From Prorocentrum cordatum (Eukaryota; Sar; Dinophyceae; Prorocentrales; Prorocentraceae): a stretch of DNA of 34,620 bases. This document shows positions 1 through 8,742 of this stretch, in pieces. A model generated the notes under the pieces. The model saw only the letters and a list, made by a program, of their open reading frames with translations, did not search any database and was not told the origin of the DNA. How positions within the stretch are numbered: the stretch's first letter is position 1; each line of letters starts with the position of its first letter. The DNA lies in NCBI GenBank assembly GCA_963575745.1, contig CAUYUJ010019606.1:50001-84620 (forward strand). The letters run 5' to 3'. Both the position numbers and the translations under genes were made by a program.

Positions 1-146
1 GGCCCTACCCAAGGCCCTAGGCTTCCCAAGGGGTAGGCCCTACCCAAGGCCCTAGGCTTCCCAAGGGGTAGCCCTAGGGTAGCCCTAGGGGTGGGCCCCA
101 GGGGTAGCCCCAGGGTAGCCCTAGGGGTAGGCCCTAGGGGTAACCC
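1..146. repeat. TAGGG-rich minisatellite, first block
   Basis: Degenerate tandem units of about 11-12 bases built on CCCTAGGGGTAG, with a longer duplication (GGCCCTACCCAAGG...) in the first 70 bases. It resumes at 445 after an interrupting repeat. The palindromic core CCCTAGGG separates it from a clean telomere repeat. Confidence 0.85.
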
Positions 147-156
147 TTTATTGCGG

Positions 157-440
157 ATTACAATATGATTCCTTTGGTCGGGCGGGCGGGCGGGACATTA
201 ATAGCATTGGTTGCCTTGGTGGCGGATTACATATATTGATTCCCTGTGTGGTGGATTATCAACTGATTATTCTTGTCGGGCGGGCGGGCGGGACACTAAA
301 GGCATTGATTGCATGTGTGGCGGGTGGCACACTGATTCTTATTGTGGCAGATTACACATTGATTCCTTTTGTCGGGCGGGCGGGCGGGACATTAAAGGCA
401 ATGATTGCTTGTGTGGCGAATTACGAATGGATTCTCTTTT
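157..440. repeat. 97-bp tandem repeat, three copies, each with a GGGC-run
   Basis: Three copies of a unit of about 97 bases. Each holds GTCGGGCGGGCGGGCGGGAC (starts near 177, 275 and 371), then a CATTAAAGGCATTGATTGC-like segment and a GGCGGATTAC-like segment. It is AT-richer than its surroundings and splits the TAGGG minisatellite. The four GGG runs fit a G-quadruplex motif on the plus strand. No gene is seen. Confidence 0.85.
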
Positions 441-444
441 AGGC

Positions 445-652
445 CCTAGGGTAGCCCTAGGGTAGCCCTAGGGGTAGGCCCTAGGGTAGCCCTAGGGTAG
501 CCCTAGGGGTAGGCCCTAGGGGTAGCCCCCCAGGGTAGCCCTAGGGGTAGGCCCTAGGGTAGCCCTAGGGTAGCCCTAGGGGTAGGCCCTAGGGTAGCCC
601 TAGGGTAGCCCTAGGGGTAGGCCCTAGGGGTAGCCCTAGGGTAGCCCTTCCT
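445..652. repeat. TAGGG-rich minisatellite, second block
   Basis: Continues the same CCCTAGGGTAG / CCCTAGGGGTAGG units. They alternate between short and long forms, giving a period near 35 bases made of three sub-units. Confidence 0.85.
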
Positions 653-779
653 TGGGTGATCTATAAGCCGCGAGGCCGCTCGACCTCCGACGCCCGCGCC
701 GGCGGTAGCTGGCTCCAGTGGGGGCTCGCTCCAGTGGGGCTCGACCACGAGAAACCTGCCGCGGTGCCGCGGGAAGCCC

Positions 780-952
780 AGCCCTCCTCCTCCCTCCTCC
801 CCCTCCTCCCTCCTCCTCCCTCCTCCCCCTCCTCCTCTCCCTCCTCCTCCTGCTCCTGCTACTGCTCCTCCTCCTCCTCCTCCTCCTCCTCCCCCTCCCT
901 CCTCCCTCCTCCTCCTCCTCCTCCTCCTCCTCCTCCTCCTCCTCCTCCTCCC
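780..952. repeat. (TCC)n pyrimidine microsatellite
   Basis: Almost pure CTC/TCC triplets with a few CTG and CCC interruptions. Open frames here (poly-Ser, Leu or Pro on plus, poly-Glu, Arg or Gly on minus) are artefacts of the repeat. Confidence 0.9.
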
Positions 953-1514
953 AGTGGAGGCCAGTCCACAAGAAACCTTCCACAGGAAACCCAAACCTGA
1001 GACCCCAGAACGTCCATCTATTTTTGGTGTGGGAGAGTCACGCTTCCCACAGCAAGGCCATGGAAACCCAAGAAACCCAGGGCACCCTGGAGGCAAAGCA
1101 GGGTGTTTCTTGGCCTGGGCCCCAACTGTATGGACAGGGCCCCGAGCAGCCCCCAAAGCCGCAAGCCACAGGTCGGCGGCGCGCACAGGGGAAGGCAAAG
1201 GGGGCGAGCCTCCGCAGAGGGCCGAGAAGGCCCCCAGCCTCATGAGAAGCTTGTCGGGCCTTCTCCAGGGGCACGGGCGGCTCCCGAGCAGGCTGTTGGC
1301 CCTCTGAAGAGATCCGCCGTCTTCTGAGAAGGCCTGCCCTCTCTCACTCCCCAAGGAGGCGCGCCGCCGAGCAAGCCACGGGAAGGCGTGCTCCTCTCGC
1401 CCCCGCCCCCCCCCCGCGCCAGAAAACAGTTGGATCGCGCTCTCGCTCGGCCCGAGCCAATAAAGGCTGCGTGGGCACGCGCGCGCGAGCGCGCAAGAGC
1501 GCGCGGCGCGCGCA
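953..1514. other. Non-repetitive GC-rich spacer, no gene recognised
   Basis: Mixed sequence with several open frames but no recognisable protein. Short near-repeats such as GAAACCTTCCACAGGAAACC occur at the left edge. A CCAATAAAGG string lies near 1458, just before an alternating GC tract (CGCGCGCGAGCGCG). Confidence 0.5.
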
Positions 1515-1526
1515 CGACGACGACGA

Positions 1527-1564
<38 letters not shown>

Positions 1565-1575
1565 GCGACGACGAT

Positions 1576-1649
<74 letters not shown>

Positions 1650-1700
1650 CGGCGGCGGCGGCGGCGGCGACGACGACGGCGGCCACGGCGGCGGGGCGCG
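1515..1700. repeat. (GAC/GGC)n microsatellite
   Basis: Runs of GAC triplets pass into GGC triplets, ending near a CGCGCG tract. Reads as poly-Asp/Gly, poly-Thr/Ala or, in reverse, poly-Val/Ala or poly-Arg. All are repeat artefacts. Confidence 0.9.
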
Positions 1701-1817
1701 CGCGCGCGCGGGAGCAGCGGGAGTGGGAGAGCGGGCGGGGAGGGGCCGCGGCGCGGCAAAGGGCCGGCGCGGCCCTGCAGCCCCAGGGGGGTCGGGAGGG
1801 AGCGAGAAGCGTGCCGT

Positions 1818-1982
1818 GACGAGGGCGCGAGGATCGAGGGCGCGAGGGCGCGAGGGTCGAGGGTCGAGGCTCGAGGGTCGAGGTTCGAGGGTCGAGGTTC
1901 GAGGGTCGAGGCTCGGCGCTCGAGGTTCGAGAACTCACACCACGACGAGGGCTCGAGGATCGAGGCTCGTGGCTCTCGGTTG
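1818..1982. repeat. Heptamer minisatellite (TCGAGGN)
   Basis: About twenty degenerate copies of a 7-base unit, TCGAGGG / TCGAGGT / TCGAGGC, often pairing as a 14-base unit. It frays at the right end near ACTCACACCACGACG. Confidence 0.85.
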
Positions 1983-2307
1983 AGTGCCAGGGCCTCCTGG
2001 GGGGCGCGCTCGCGGCCACGGCCAGATTCCCAGGACATGCTTGGCCCTGGGTCGGGGGGGAGGGCAATTTCGGACCCCCGAACCGCATACTGAGCATAAT
2101 TAAACCGATCCATATCCCCACTGGCGTGGCTTGGGCCCCGCTGGCCGACTGACCCCCCTGGATGCGGATACAGGCTTTTCCCTGCGGGTTTTGAGGGGCC
2201 TCCAAGTGGGGTGGCGGGATGGCGGGGCAGAAATGCCAGTGCCTGGTGGGGACGGGAAGAGGTGAAACGATAGTGACATACGGGTTCGTGCCGTGACGAC
2301 GAATTGC
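1983..2307. other. Unique spacer left of a purine-rich tract
   Basis: No repeat and no recognisable protein. A short AT-rich string (GCATAATTAAACC, near 2094) is the only promoter-like feature. If the open frames to the right belong to a gene, its 5' end could lie here, but no ATG supports that. Confidence 0.4.
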
Positions 2308-2496
2308 AAGGAGGAGAAGGAGGAGGAGGAGGAGGACGACGACGACGACGAAGAAGAGGAGGTCGAAAAGGAGGCCGAGGAGAAGGGCGAGAAGGAGGTG
2401 GACGAGGAGGTGGCCGAGGAGGTGGCCGAGGAGGACGTGGAGGACGAGGACGAGGAGGAGGAGGAGGGCGAGGAGGCCTGGAAGACACCTCAGTTG
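2308..2496. repeat. Purine-rich GAG/GAC microsatellite
   Basis: Imperfect GAGGAG / GACGAC triplets. One plus frame is very acidic (Glu/Asp), another Arg/Gly-rich. Neither starts with ATG, so the tract alone is not evidence of a gene. Confidence 0.8.
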
Positions 2497-2678
2497 CAGC
2501 ACCTGGAACGTCACCCGACATCCAGCAGCACCGTAACTATCAGCCCTAACGGCATACGAATAAAGATACTGGCGACGAACCATGGACTGGAGTATCAAGG
2601 TGAGCATCATGACATGGCCCCATTCATACCGCACTACATGGACAGGATAATGATGGCTCGGTGGGGGATGGCCGCAGT

Positions 2679-2761
2679 ACCTACGGGGACAGCGTCCACG
2701 GCCATCACGGACAGCAACAACACCATCACGGACATCAACACCCACATGGACTGTCCCACGG

Positions 2762-2821
<60 letters not shown>

Positions 2822-2984
2822 GCAACAGCAACAGCAACAGCAACAACAACAACAACAGCAGCAGCAGCAACAACACCATCATGGACAACAACACCCTCAC
2901 GGACAACTACACCATCATGGACAACAGCAACTTCATCACGGACAACAACACCATCATGAACACCAACCACACCATCATGGATAG
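2679..2984 (+). pseudogene. Possible Gln/His-rich coding remnant, interrupted by TAG
   Basis: In this frame the DNA reads YGDSVHGHHGQQQHHHG, then a run of about 30 glutamines, then recurring blocks such as QQHHHGQQHPHG. Outside the pure CAA run the block copies differ mainly at third positions (CAC/CAT, CAA/CAG) and keep His and Gln. The neighbouring Asn/Thr frame would instead suffer Thr/Met and other replacements. That favours past coding in this frame. It meets TAG at 2982-2984 where sister blocks have CAG, then stays open to TGA at 3066 with more QQHHHEQQHHH. No ATG in good context and no convincing splice acceptor were found. An AG-GTGAGC donor-like string lies at 2598-2605. No function is proposed; it may be repeat drift only. 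Confidence 0.3.
2760..2872. repeat. (CAA)n with CAG interruptions
   Basis: A near-pure CAA tract of about 60 bases followed by CAACAG and CAGCAG variants, inside the Gln/His-rich stretch. Confidence 0.9.
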
Positions 2985-3355
2985 CAACAACACCATCATG
3001 AGCAACAACACCATCATCGGGGACCCCCCCTCCAGGAGGAGGGGGACGTCAGCTACCCCGTCCAGTGAGACAGACCCGCAGGGGCGGGCCGCGCCTTCCA
3101 GGTCCCAGGAGTTCGTTCCCCCCGCTCTTCGCCCAGGAGAGGCTTCCTCCCCCTCCCTTTCCTGTCCTGGCCTGGAGGTATGCGGCACAGCCGCCTCAGA
3201 AATGGCACTTCGGCGGGTGGCCGCTACATCTGGGGCGGGGGTATCAAGACTTAGTTGCACCTGGGCTCAAGGATCCCGACCCCCGTTGCTCGCCCCCCCC
3301 TTCCTTCGGCCAGACGAACACCAACGAGAGCAAGAACGCCCCCTCGTCGCCTCGG

Positions 3356-4216
3356 ATGGACGCAGCTCGAACCAACTCTGGCCTGCGCCGGGAAGCACAA
3401 GTCTTCGTCCCGACCTATGTTGACGACGAGGGCGGCGCCGAGGGCCACGCCGCCCCGTGCGCCACAGATAAGAGCATCACCGCCGTCCTCGCTGAGATTC
3501 CGCATTACCTCGGTGCGCCCACGGCAGAGCTGGCAGGCCACTGCAGCGCTCGCACGGGCTCCAGAAACAGCGAAGCTGCCGAGGGCGCTCTCTCGCCAGG
3601 GCAGCCCTCCGCGCCGGCCGCCCCCTACCCCGCCGTGGACCGCGTCGAGGAGGTCGCGGCGGAGGCTGCGAGGGCCGCCGCCGCCCGCCGAAGCGCGGAG
3701 GCCCCGGTCCGCTTCGACCTCGGCCACGGAGTCTACAGATCGACCGAGAGCGCCGGACAGACATCCCCCTCCCCTGCGAGGCGGCGGCCGAGCGGCTGGA
3801 ACGCGAGCATCACTGGGAAGGCGAAAACCCACCCCCAACCCCAGTCCCGACCCCCATCCCCGAACCCGCGATTCAAGGAGTCGGGACTGGGGGCGGGGGT
3901 GGGCTTTCGGGGCCCAGGAGTGGAGAAAACCCACCCACAGGGGGTGGGGGTGGGTTTTCGACTTCTGAATCACATCCGCATCGATACCAGCCAGGCAGAC
4001 TGGGACTTTGCATGGGGGTCCCACGTATTTGAAATTGGCAAGAGCAGCCCGCGCGCAGACCACATTCGGAAGATGACCGGGGTGCACGCACAACCGGCCC
4101 GCCAAGAGCCAGGTCGCACAACCCTGCATCTCGCGGCACTATCCTGGAAGAGGCCTTCGACAAGGCCGTCGCCATCGCCTGCGACCTCCTTACCCACGTC
4201 AGGTGGCCACGTATGA
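3356..4216 (+). CDS. Unrecognised 286-codon open frame, weak coding candidate
   Basis: An ATG-initiated frame of 286 codons. Up to about 3820 it has G or C at most third positions and a mixed, Ala/Glu/Asp/Val-rich composition (VFVPTYVDDEGG, AVDRVEEVAAEAARAAAARR), unlike the simple-repeat frames nearby. It then crosses a pair of palindromes (3822-3959) that impose low-complexity sequence, and after about 4130 codon choice becomes poor while a different frame looks better. The frame is also open upstream of this ATG to about 3065. No domain is recognised. It could be part of a gene with introns, a frameshifted gene, or chance in GC-rich DNA. Confidence 0.25.
   Translation: MDAARTNSGLRREAQVFVPTYVDDEGGAEGHAAPCATDKSITAVLAEIPHYLGAPTAELAGHCSARTGSRNSEAAEGALSPGQPSAPAAPYPAVDRVEEVAAEAARAAAARRSAEAPVRFDLGHGVYRSTESAGQTSPSPARRRPSGWNASITGKAKTHPQPQSRPPSPNPRFKESGLGAGVGFRGPGVEKTHPQGVGVGFRLLNHIRIDTSQADWDFAWGSHVFEIGKSSPRADHIRKMTGVHAQPARQEPGRTTLHLAALSWKRPSTRPSPSPATSLPTSGGHV
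3822..3909. repeat. Inverted repeat, 29-bp arms
   Basis: The arm at 3822-3850 (begins CGAAAACCCACCCCC) is complementary to 3881-3909 with 26 of 29 bases pairing, around a 30-base loop. It can form a strong GC-rich cruciform or RNA hairpin. Confidence 0.85.
3925..3959. repeat. Second inverted repeat sharing the same arm sequence
   Basis: GAAAACCCACCC (3925-3936) pairs perfectly with GGGTGGGTTTTC (3948-3959). The arm repeats the end of the palindrome just before it, so four related arms alternate in orientation within 140 bases. Confidence 0.85.
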
Positions 4217-4320
4217 GCACCTTCGACGACGCCCCACGAAGGGTCGCTGCTGAGGGGGGAGTGCGGAGGACAGCCTCGGAGCGCTTCTTTCCACGCGAGC
4301 GGTGGGCCGCCAGTCTCTAG
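4033..4320 (+). CDS. Possible terminal exon or frameshifted 3' end, unrecognised
   Basis: A frame open from just after a TGA at 4030 to TAG at 4318. From 4138 it reads TILEEAFDKAVAIACDLLTH and continues with RWPRMSTFDDAPRR and RFFPRERWAASL. Third positions are almost all C or G and the first part would form an amphipathic helix, a more protein-like pattern than the overlapping frame ending at 4216. It would connect to the preceding candidate only through a +1 shift or an intron between about 4030 and 4138. Function unknown. Confidence 0.25.
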   Translation, partial: NWQEQPARRPHSEDDRGARTTGPPRARSHNPASRGTILEEAFDKAVAIACDLLTHVRWPRMSTFDDAPRRVAAEGGVRRTASERFFPRERWAASL

Positions 4321-4433
4321 AGAAAGGCCGGAGGCTTGGGAGTGATCACCCGTGCTAGCACCAGCGGCCCGTCTCCTGCCACCATCCCGATTCACCACAG
4401 GAGGCATGGGGCATCACGTTTTGGTGCTCGTTT

Positions 4434-4607
4434 CTCGGGGGTGGACAGAACCCCCAACAGTGACACGTCGATTCGTGAATTGTCCGTTTTCGGTTCTCGA
4501 AAGGGCGCCGTGGCCGTTATCTTCCAGGCTTGCGCCCGCCAGGTTTGGGCCTCAGGTCATTTTCACTCAACCACGTTTTACTAAAGGGAGGTCTGTCCAT
4601 CCCCGAG
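4434..4607. mobile_element. Short inverted-repeat element, family 2, copy 1
   Basis: Ends in CTCGGGGGTGGACAGA and, reversed, CTCGGGGATGGACAGA (15 of 16 identical). The inside is about 140 bases of unique non-coding DNA. TTT flanks both ends, which may be a short target duplication or chance. A diverged, oppositely oriented relative lies within 31372-31545. It encodes nothing and would be non-autonomous. The superfamily cannot be assigned. Confidence 0.6.
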
Positions 4608-5111
4608 TTTCCTGCACGCCGCATATCGACGCGGCATGCTCTTCGGCGACGTGGGCGCTGCGCGCCAGTCTCCCCGCAGGGGGCGCGCCTCCCCGCGGGC
4701 TGCTCTCTGCCCGCCGCCGCCCCGTGGCACGGGGTGGACAGGGGGGATGTTCGACGTAAAATAATTACTCCGACGGAAGGACCCCACATGATAATCTGTT
4801 TTGCGCGCCCTTCTCCCATTCCTCCTGGCCATGGCAAACACCCTCCTCTCGCCCTCTCCTCTGCCCTCTCTTTTCCCTCCTTCTTCTATTTCTCCCTTCC
4901 CCCTCCGTTTACCTCCCCCTCCTCCTTCTCCACCTCCTCCTTATCATCGCCCTCCCCCATACCCTCCCCCTCCTCATCTTCCTCCTGCCGCTTCTCTACG
5001 TGCACCTCCCCCTCCCCCTGGGCGGGGCAAGCAAGTCGATGTTCCTCGGCGCCGTCGCCGCCTCGGCCAGCACTGGACTGGCGCGTTCTCTGATGGCCGC
5101 GTCGCGCAGCC
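4608..5111. other. Spacer with CT-rich tract, no gene
   Basis: GC-rich spacer with an AT-richer island (GTAAAATAATTACTCC, near 4756), then a CT-rich, CTCC-type tract from about 4850 to 5020. An ATG at 4831 opens a Pro/Ser-rich frame that is low complexity throughout. Confidence 0.6.
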
Positions 5112-5198
5112 GTTGGGACAACCCCGCGGGCCAGGCTGTCGGGACAACCCCGCGAGCCGCTGGCGAGCAAGACCAAACCGTTGGGACAACCCCGCGGG
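5112..5198. repeat. Three spaced copies of a GTTGGGACAACCCCGCGGG motif
   Basis: Copies at about 5112, 5138 and 5179, spaced 26 and 41 bases. In the first and third, GTTG and CAAC are complementary around GGA, giving a small stem-loop followed by CCCGCGGG, itself nearly palindromic. Confidence 0.75.
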
Positions 5199-5293
5199 CT
5201 TCGAGCGGAGCGCAGCCACGCTCAGGCGGGAGGCGGCACGAAGCCCAGCTTTGCCGCGAGCTGTTCCGCCTCCGCCCTGGACAAAACCGCTCA

Positions 5294-7258
5294 GGCCCCC
5301 GCCTGAGACTTCCTCCAGATTCAGGCCTCGGGAGCCCAAATGTGACGACAATTACAGGATCCCGATGACCCGCTCGGATTAATAACATGATCTGCGGGCC
5401 CCACAGGGAGGGGCTCCCGCCTGAGACTTCCTCGCAATTTACTTACAGGCGAGGCCCCCGCCTGAGACTTCCTCCAGATTCAGGCCTCAGGAGCCCAAAA
5501 GTGACGACAGTTACAGGATCCCGATGACCCGCTCGGATTAATAACATAATCCGCGGGCCCCATGGGGAGGGACTCCCGCCTGAGACTTCCTCGCAATTTA
5601 CTCACAGGCGAGGCCCCCGCCTCAAACTTCCTCCAAATTCAGGCCTCAGGAGCCCAAATGTGACGACAGTTACAGGATCCCGATGACCCGCTCGGATTAG
5701 TAACATATCCGCGGGCCCCATAGGAGGGACTCCCGCCTAGACTTCCTCGCAATTTTACTCCAGGCGAGGCCTCCCGCCTCATATTCCTTAATTCGGCCCG
5801 AAGGAGCCCAAAGTGCGACATTACAGGATCCCGATGACCCGCTCGGATTAATAACATGTTCTGCGGGCCCCATAGGGAGGGGGCTCGCGCCTGAGACTTC
5901 CTCGCAAGTCACTCAGAGACGAGGCTCCCGCCTGAGACTGCCTCCAGATTCAGGCCTCAGGAGCCCAAATGTGACGACAGTTACAGGATCCCGATGACCC
6001 GCTCGGATTAATAACATGATCTGCGGGCCCCATAGGGAGGGGCTCCCGCCTGAGACTTCCTCGCAATTTACTCACAGGCGAGGCCCCCGCCTGAGACTTC
6101 CTCCAGATTCAGGCCTCAGGAAAAGAAAGAAACAAAAAAAAAAACGCAACCAGATAAATGAAAGAAAGATAGCCCAAATGTGACGACAGTTACAGGATCC
6201 CGATGACCCGCTCGGATTAGTAACATAATCCGCGGGCCCCATAGGGAGGGACTCCCGCCTGAGACTTCCTCGCAATTTACTCACAGGCGAGGCCCCCGCC
6301 TCATACTTCCTCCAAATTCAGGCCTCAGGAGCCCAAAAGTGACGACAATTACAGGATCCCGGTGACCCGCTCGGATTAGTAACATGATCTGCGGGCCCCA
6401 TAGGGAGGGGGCTCCCGCCTGAGACTTCCTCGTAATTCACTCAGAGACGAGGCTCCCGCCTGAGACTGCCTCCAGATTCAGGCCTCAGGAGCCCAAATGT
6501 GACGACAATTACAGGATCCCGATGACCCGCTCGGATTAATAACATGATCTGCGGGCCCCATAGGGAGGGGCTCCCGCCTGAGACTTCCTCGCAATTTACT
6601 CACAGGCGAGGCCCCCGCCGCATACTTCCTCCAAATTCAGGCCTCAGGAGCCCAAATGTGACGACAGTTACAGGATCCCGATGACCCGCTCGGATTAGTA
6701 ACATAATCCGCGGGCCCCATAGGGAGGGACTCCCGCCTGAGACTTCCTCGCAATTTACTCACAGGCGAGGCCCCCGCCTCATATTTCCTTAAAATTCAGG
6801 CCCGAGGAGCCCAAAAGTGACGACAATTACAGGATCCCGATGACCCGCTCGGATTAATAACATGTTCTGCGGGCCCCATAGGATGGGGCTCCGCCTGAGA
6901 CTTCCTCGTAATTCCCTCACAGACGAGGCTTCCCGCCTGAGCCTGCCGCCATATTCAGGCCTCAGAGCCCAAAAGTGACGACAGTTAGCAGGTCCCGATG
7001 ACCCGCTCGGATATAACATGAATCTCGGGCCCTCCCAGACCACGCTCCCTGCCTGAGACTTCCTCGCAATTTACTCCATCTAGGCGAAAAACAAAAAAGC
7101 CCCCGCCTGAGACTTCCTCCAGATTCAGGCCTCAGGAGCCCAAATGTGACGACAGTTACAGGATCCCGATGACCCGCTCGGATTAGTAACATAATCCGCG
7201 GGCCCCATAGGGAGGGACTCCCGCCTGAGCCTCATAGTTCACTCACAGACGAAGCCCA
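5294..7258. repeat. 159-bp satellite, twelve monomers with higher-order structure
   Basis: The marker CCCGATGACCCGCTCGGATT (exact or near-exact) recurs at 5361, 5520, 5679, 5830, 5990, 6199, 6358, 6518, 6677, 6836, 6994 and 7165, mostly 158-160 apart. Each monomer also holds a GCCTGAGACTTCCTC box twice and a GCGGGCCCCAT box. Monomers fall into types: A (CATGATCTGCGGG), B (CATAATCCGCGGG, GGGACTCCC) and C (GTTCTGC and/or CAGAGACGAGG). They mostly run A-B-C, a trimer of about 478 bases. The 209-base interval comes from a 50-base A-rich insert. Non-coding. Confidence 0.95.
6121..6170. other. A-rich 50-bp insert inside one satellite monomer
   Basis: The A-rich sequence AAAAGAAAGAAAC... with a poly-A core splits a monomer between its CCTCAGG and AGCCCAAATGTG boxes, which are adjacent elsewhere. 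No target duplication or inverted ends are obvious. A-rich insertion or replication slippage are both possible. Confidence 0.7.
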
Positions 7259-7261
7259 AGG

Positions 7262-7445
7262 CGAGTGAGTGAGTGACTGACTGACTGACTGACTGGTGAT
7301 GATGATGATCATCATCACTCTCTCTCACGCGCACACTCATCATCATCATCATATGTGAGTGCTGATGAGTCAGTGAGTGAGTGAGTGAGTGTGTGAGTGA
7401 GTGAGTGTGTGAGGGATGATGAGTGAGTGAGTGAGGAATGAGTGA
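7262..7445. repeat. Compound GAGT / GACT / GAT microsatellite
   Basis: GAGT repeats, then GACT repeats, then a GAT block that turns into its reverse complement ATC (palindrome GATGATGATCATCATC near 7300), then TCTC, CATCAT and a long GAGT/GTGA tract. Confidence 0.9.
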
Positions 7446-7504
7446 TGATGATGGTGGGTTCCTGTTCCTGCGCGGTGTGTCCAGAGAAAACAAGAACCCC
7501 ACTT

Positions 7505-7577
7505 TGGATGTGGGGTAAATATCCCAAAAATACCCCAAAAAGGTATAAAAAAAAAGAAAAAGAAAAAAGAAAAGAAG

Positions 7578-7616
<39 letters not shown>

Positions 7617-7720
7617 GAAAAATAATCCCCAGACTACTTTTGGATTATTTTTTGACTATTTTGGGAGTATGTTTTATTTTGTGTCGAAAATCGCCCTGTA
7701 GGGGGACAGGCCCGACTTAC
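7505..7720. mobile_element. MITE family 1, right-hand part with poly-A expansion
   Basis: Ends with GTAGGGGGACAGGCCCGACTTA, the right terminus of MITE family 1, preceded by the CCCCAGACTA...GACTATTTT core. The left part (CCCAAAAATACCCCAAAAAGG) matches the interior, but no left terminus is visible. A poly-A run at about 7570-7612 enlarges the middle. Probably truncated on the left. Confidence 0.75.
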
Positions 7721-7944
7721 GGGGTGGCAGGGGAGTCTTGAGGATGGGTGGAGGTTGAGGACGGAGGCTGCCCGAGGGGCAGCACGAGCACCAGCGACCC
7801 TGACCACAGGGGCCGCAGATGCTGCCGAAGCACTCTCGGTGAACCCCTCCTGGGGGCTCCCCAGGGGTGCGTCGGCTGCGCTGGCGACCCTCTCCCTCCC
7901 CTCCCCCGCCCTCCTCTGTCGCGCCTGCTGCTCCCCTCTGGCTC

Positions 7945-8012
7945 CTCCTCCTCCTCCTCCTCCTCCTCCTCCTCCTCCTCCTCCTCCTCCTCCTCCTCCT
8001 CCTCCTCCTCCA
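7945..8012. repeat. (CTC)n microsatellite
   Basis: Pure CTC triplets, about 22 copies, with no gene context. Confidence 0.95.
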
Positions 8013-8285
8013 CTTCTTCACCTCGTCCTCCTGTTGCTCCGCCTCGCGTCGCCCGTCCGTCGGTCTCCCTCGTGCGTGGAGGAGCCCCCCCCTTTGGGTT
8101 TGAGCTCCTGCCCAGGTTTACACGCGCGCGCCCTCTCCCCCACCCCTCATCAGGGCGACCTGCAACGCCACTGTAGCTCGTGGGACCCGTGCTCGCGCGC
8201 TGGTGGGTAGAGGCTAGGAGGAGGGGCGCGACGAGGGCTTCGACCGTGCGTGGTGACACTGTCCGCGCCCTGCCTCTTGACTGAC
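8013..8285. other. Spacer between triplet arrays, no gene
   Basis: GC-rich unique sequence. Open frames on both strands run into the flanking triplet arrays and are low complexity. Confidence 0.5.
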
Positions 8286-8472
8286 GAGGAGGACGAAGAC
8301 GAGGAGGAGGACGAAAAGGGGGGCGAGGAGGACGAGGAAGAGGAGGACGAGGAGGAGGAGGACGAGGCGGCGGAGGAGAACGAGGAGGAGGTGGACGAGG
8401 AGGAGGAGGACGAGGAGGAGGAGGAGGAGGAGGAGGACGACGAAAAGGGAGGCGAGGAGGGCGAGGCGGGCG
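8286..8472. repeat. (GAG/GAC)n microsatellite
   Basis: Imperfect GAGGAC and GAGGAG triplets. Reads as an acidic plus frame and poly-Ser or poly-Leu minus frames, all repeat artefacts. Confidence 0.9.
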
Positions 8473-8483
8473 CGGCGGGGTTG

Positions 8484-8530
8484 AGCAGCAGCAGCAGCAG
8501 CAGCAACAGCAGCCGCAGCAGCCGCGGCGC
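8484..8530. repeat. (CAG)n microsatellite
   Basis: AGCAGCAGCAGCAGCAGCAA then CAGCAGCCG units, directly before a GC-only tract (CGCGCGCGCGCGAGGCGC). Confidence 0.85.
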
Positions 8531-8625
8531 GCCGCGCGCGCGCGCGAGGCGCACCTCCGCACGCCGCCGGCGCTCGGCCTCGGCCTGCATCTCCATCGCC
8601 TCCGCCAGGGGGGGGGCGTGGCACG

Positions 8626-8742
8626 AGGAGGAGGAGGAGGAGCAGGAGGAGGAGGAGGAGGAGGAGGAGGAGGAGGAAGGGGAGGAAGGGGAGGAGGAGG
8701 AGGAAGAGGAGAAGGAGGAGGAGGATGAGGAGGAGGAGGAGG
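8626..8742. repeat. (GAG)n microsatellite abutting a MITE fragment
   Basis: GAGGAG triplets with GGAAGGGGAGG interruptions. The MITE terminus TTAAGTCGGGC begins at 8743, immediately after the array. Confidence 0.9.

Noticed and set aside
1-652. Telomere
   Set aside because: The units are degenerate and palindromic (CCCTAGGG), mixed with a 97-bp repeat, and continue into ordinary sequence. A clean unidirectional telomere repeat is not present.
611-2521. 636-residue minus-strand open frame rich in Pro and Arg
   Set aside because: It runs through the GAC, TCC and GAG microsatellites and the heptamer minisatellite and has no recognisable domain. Stop-poor GC-rich repeats explain it.
2293-3423. 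376-residue acidic then Asn/Thr-rich plus-strand frame
   Set aside because: It has no ATG start. In the block repeats, variation among copies fits the Gln/His frame better than this one, and the acidic part is a purine microsatellite.
5294-7258. CRISPR array
   Set aside because: The period is 159 bases with nearly the whole monomer conserved. There are no unique spacers and no cas genes, and the setting is eukaryotic.
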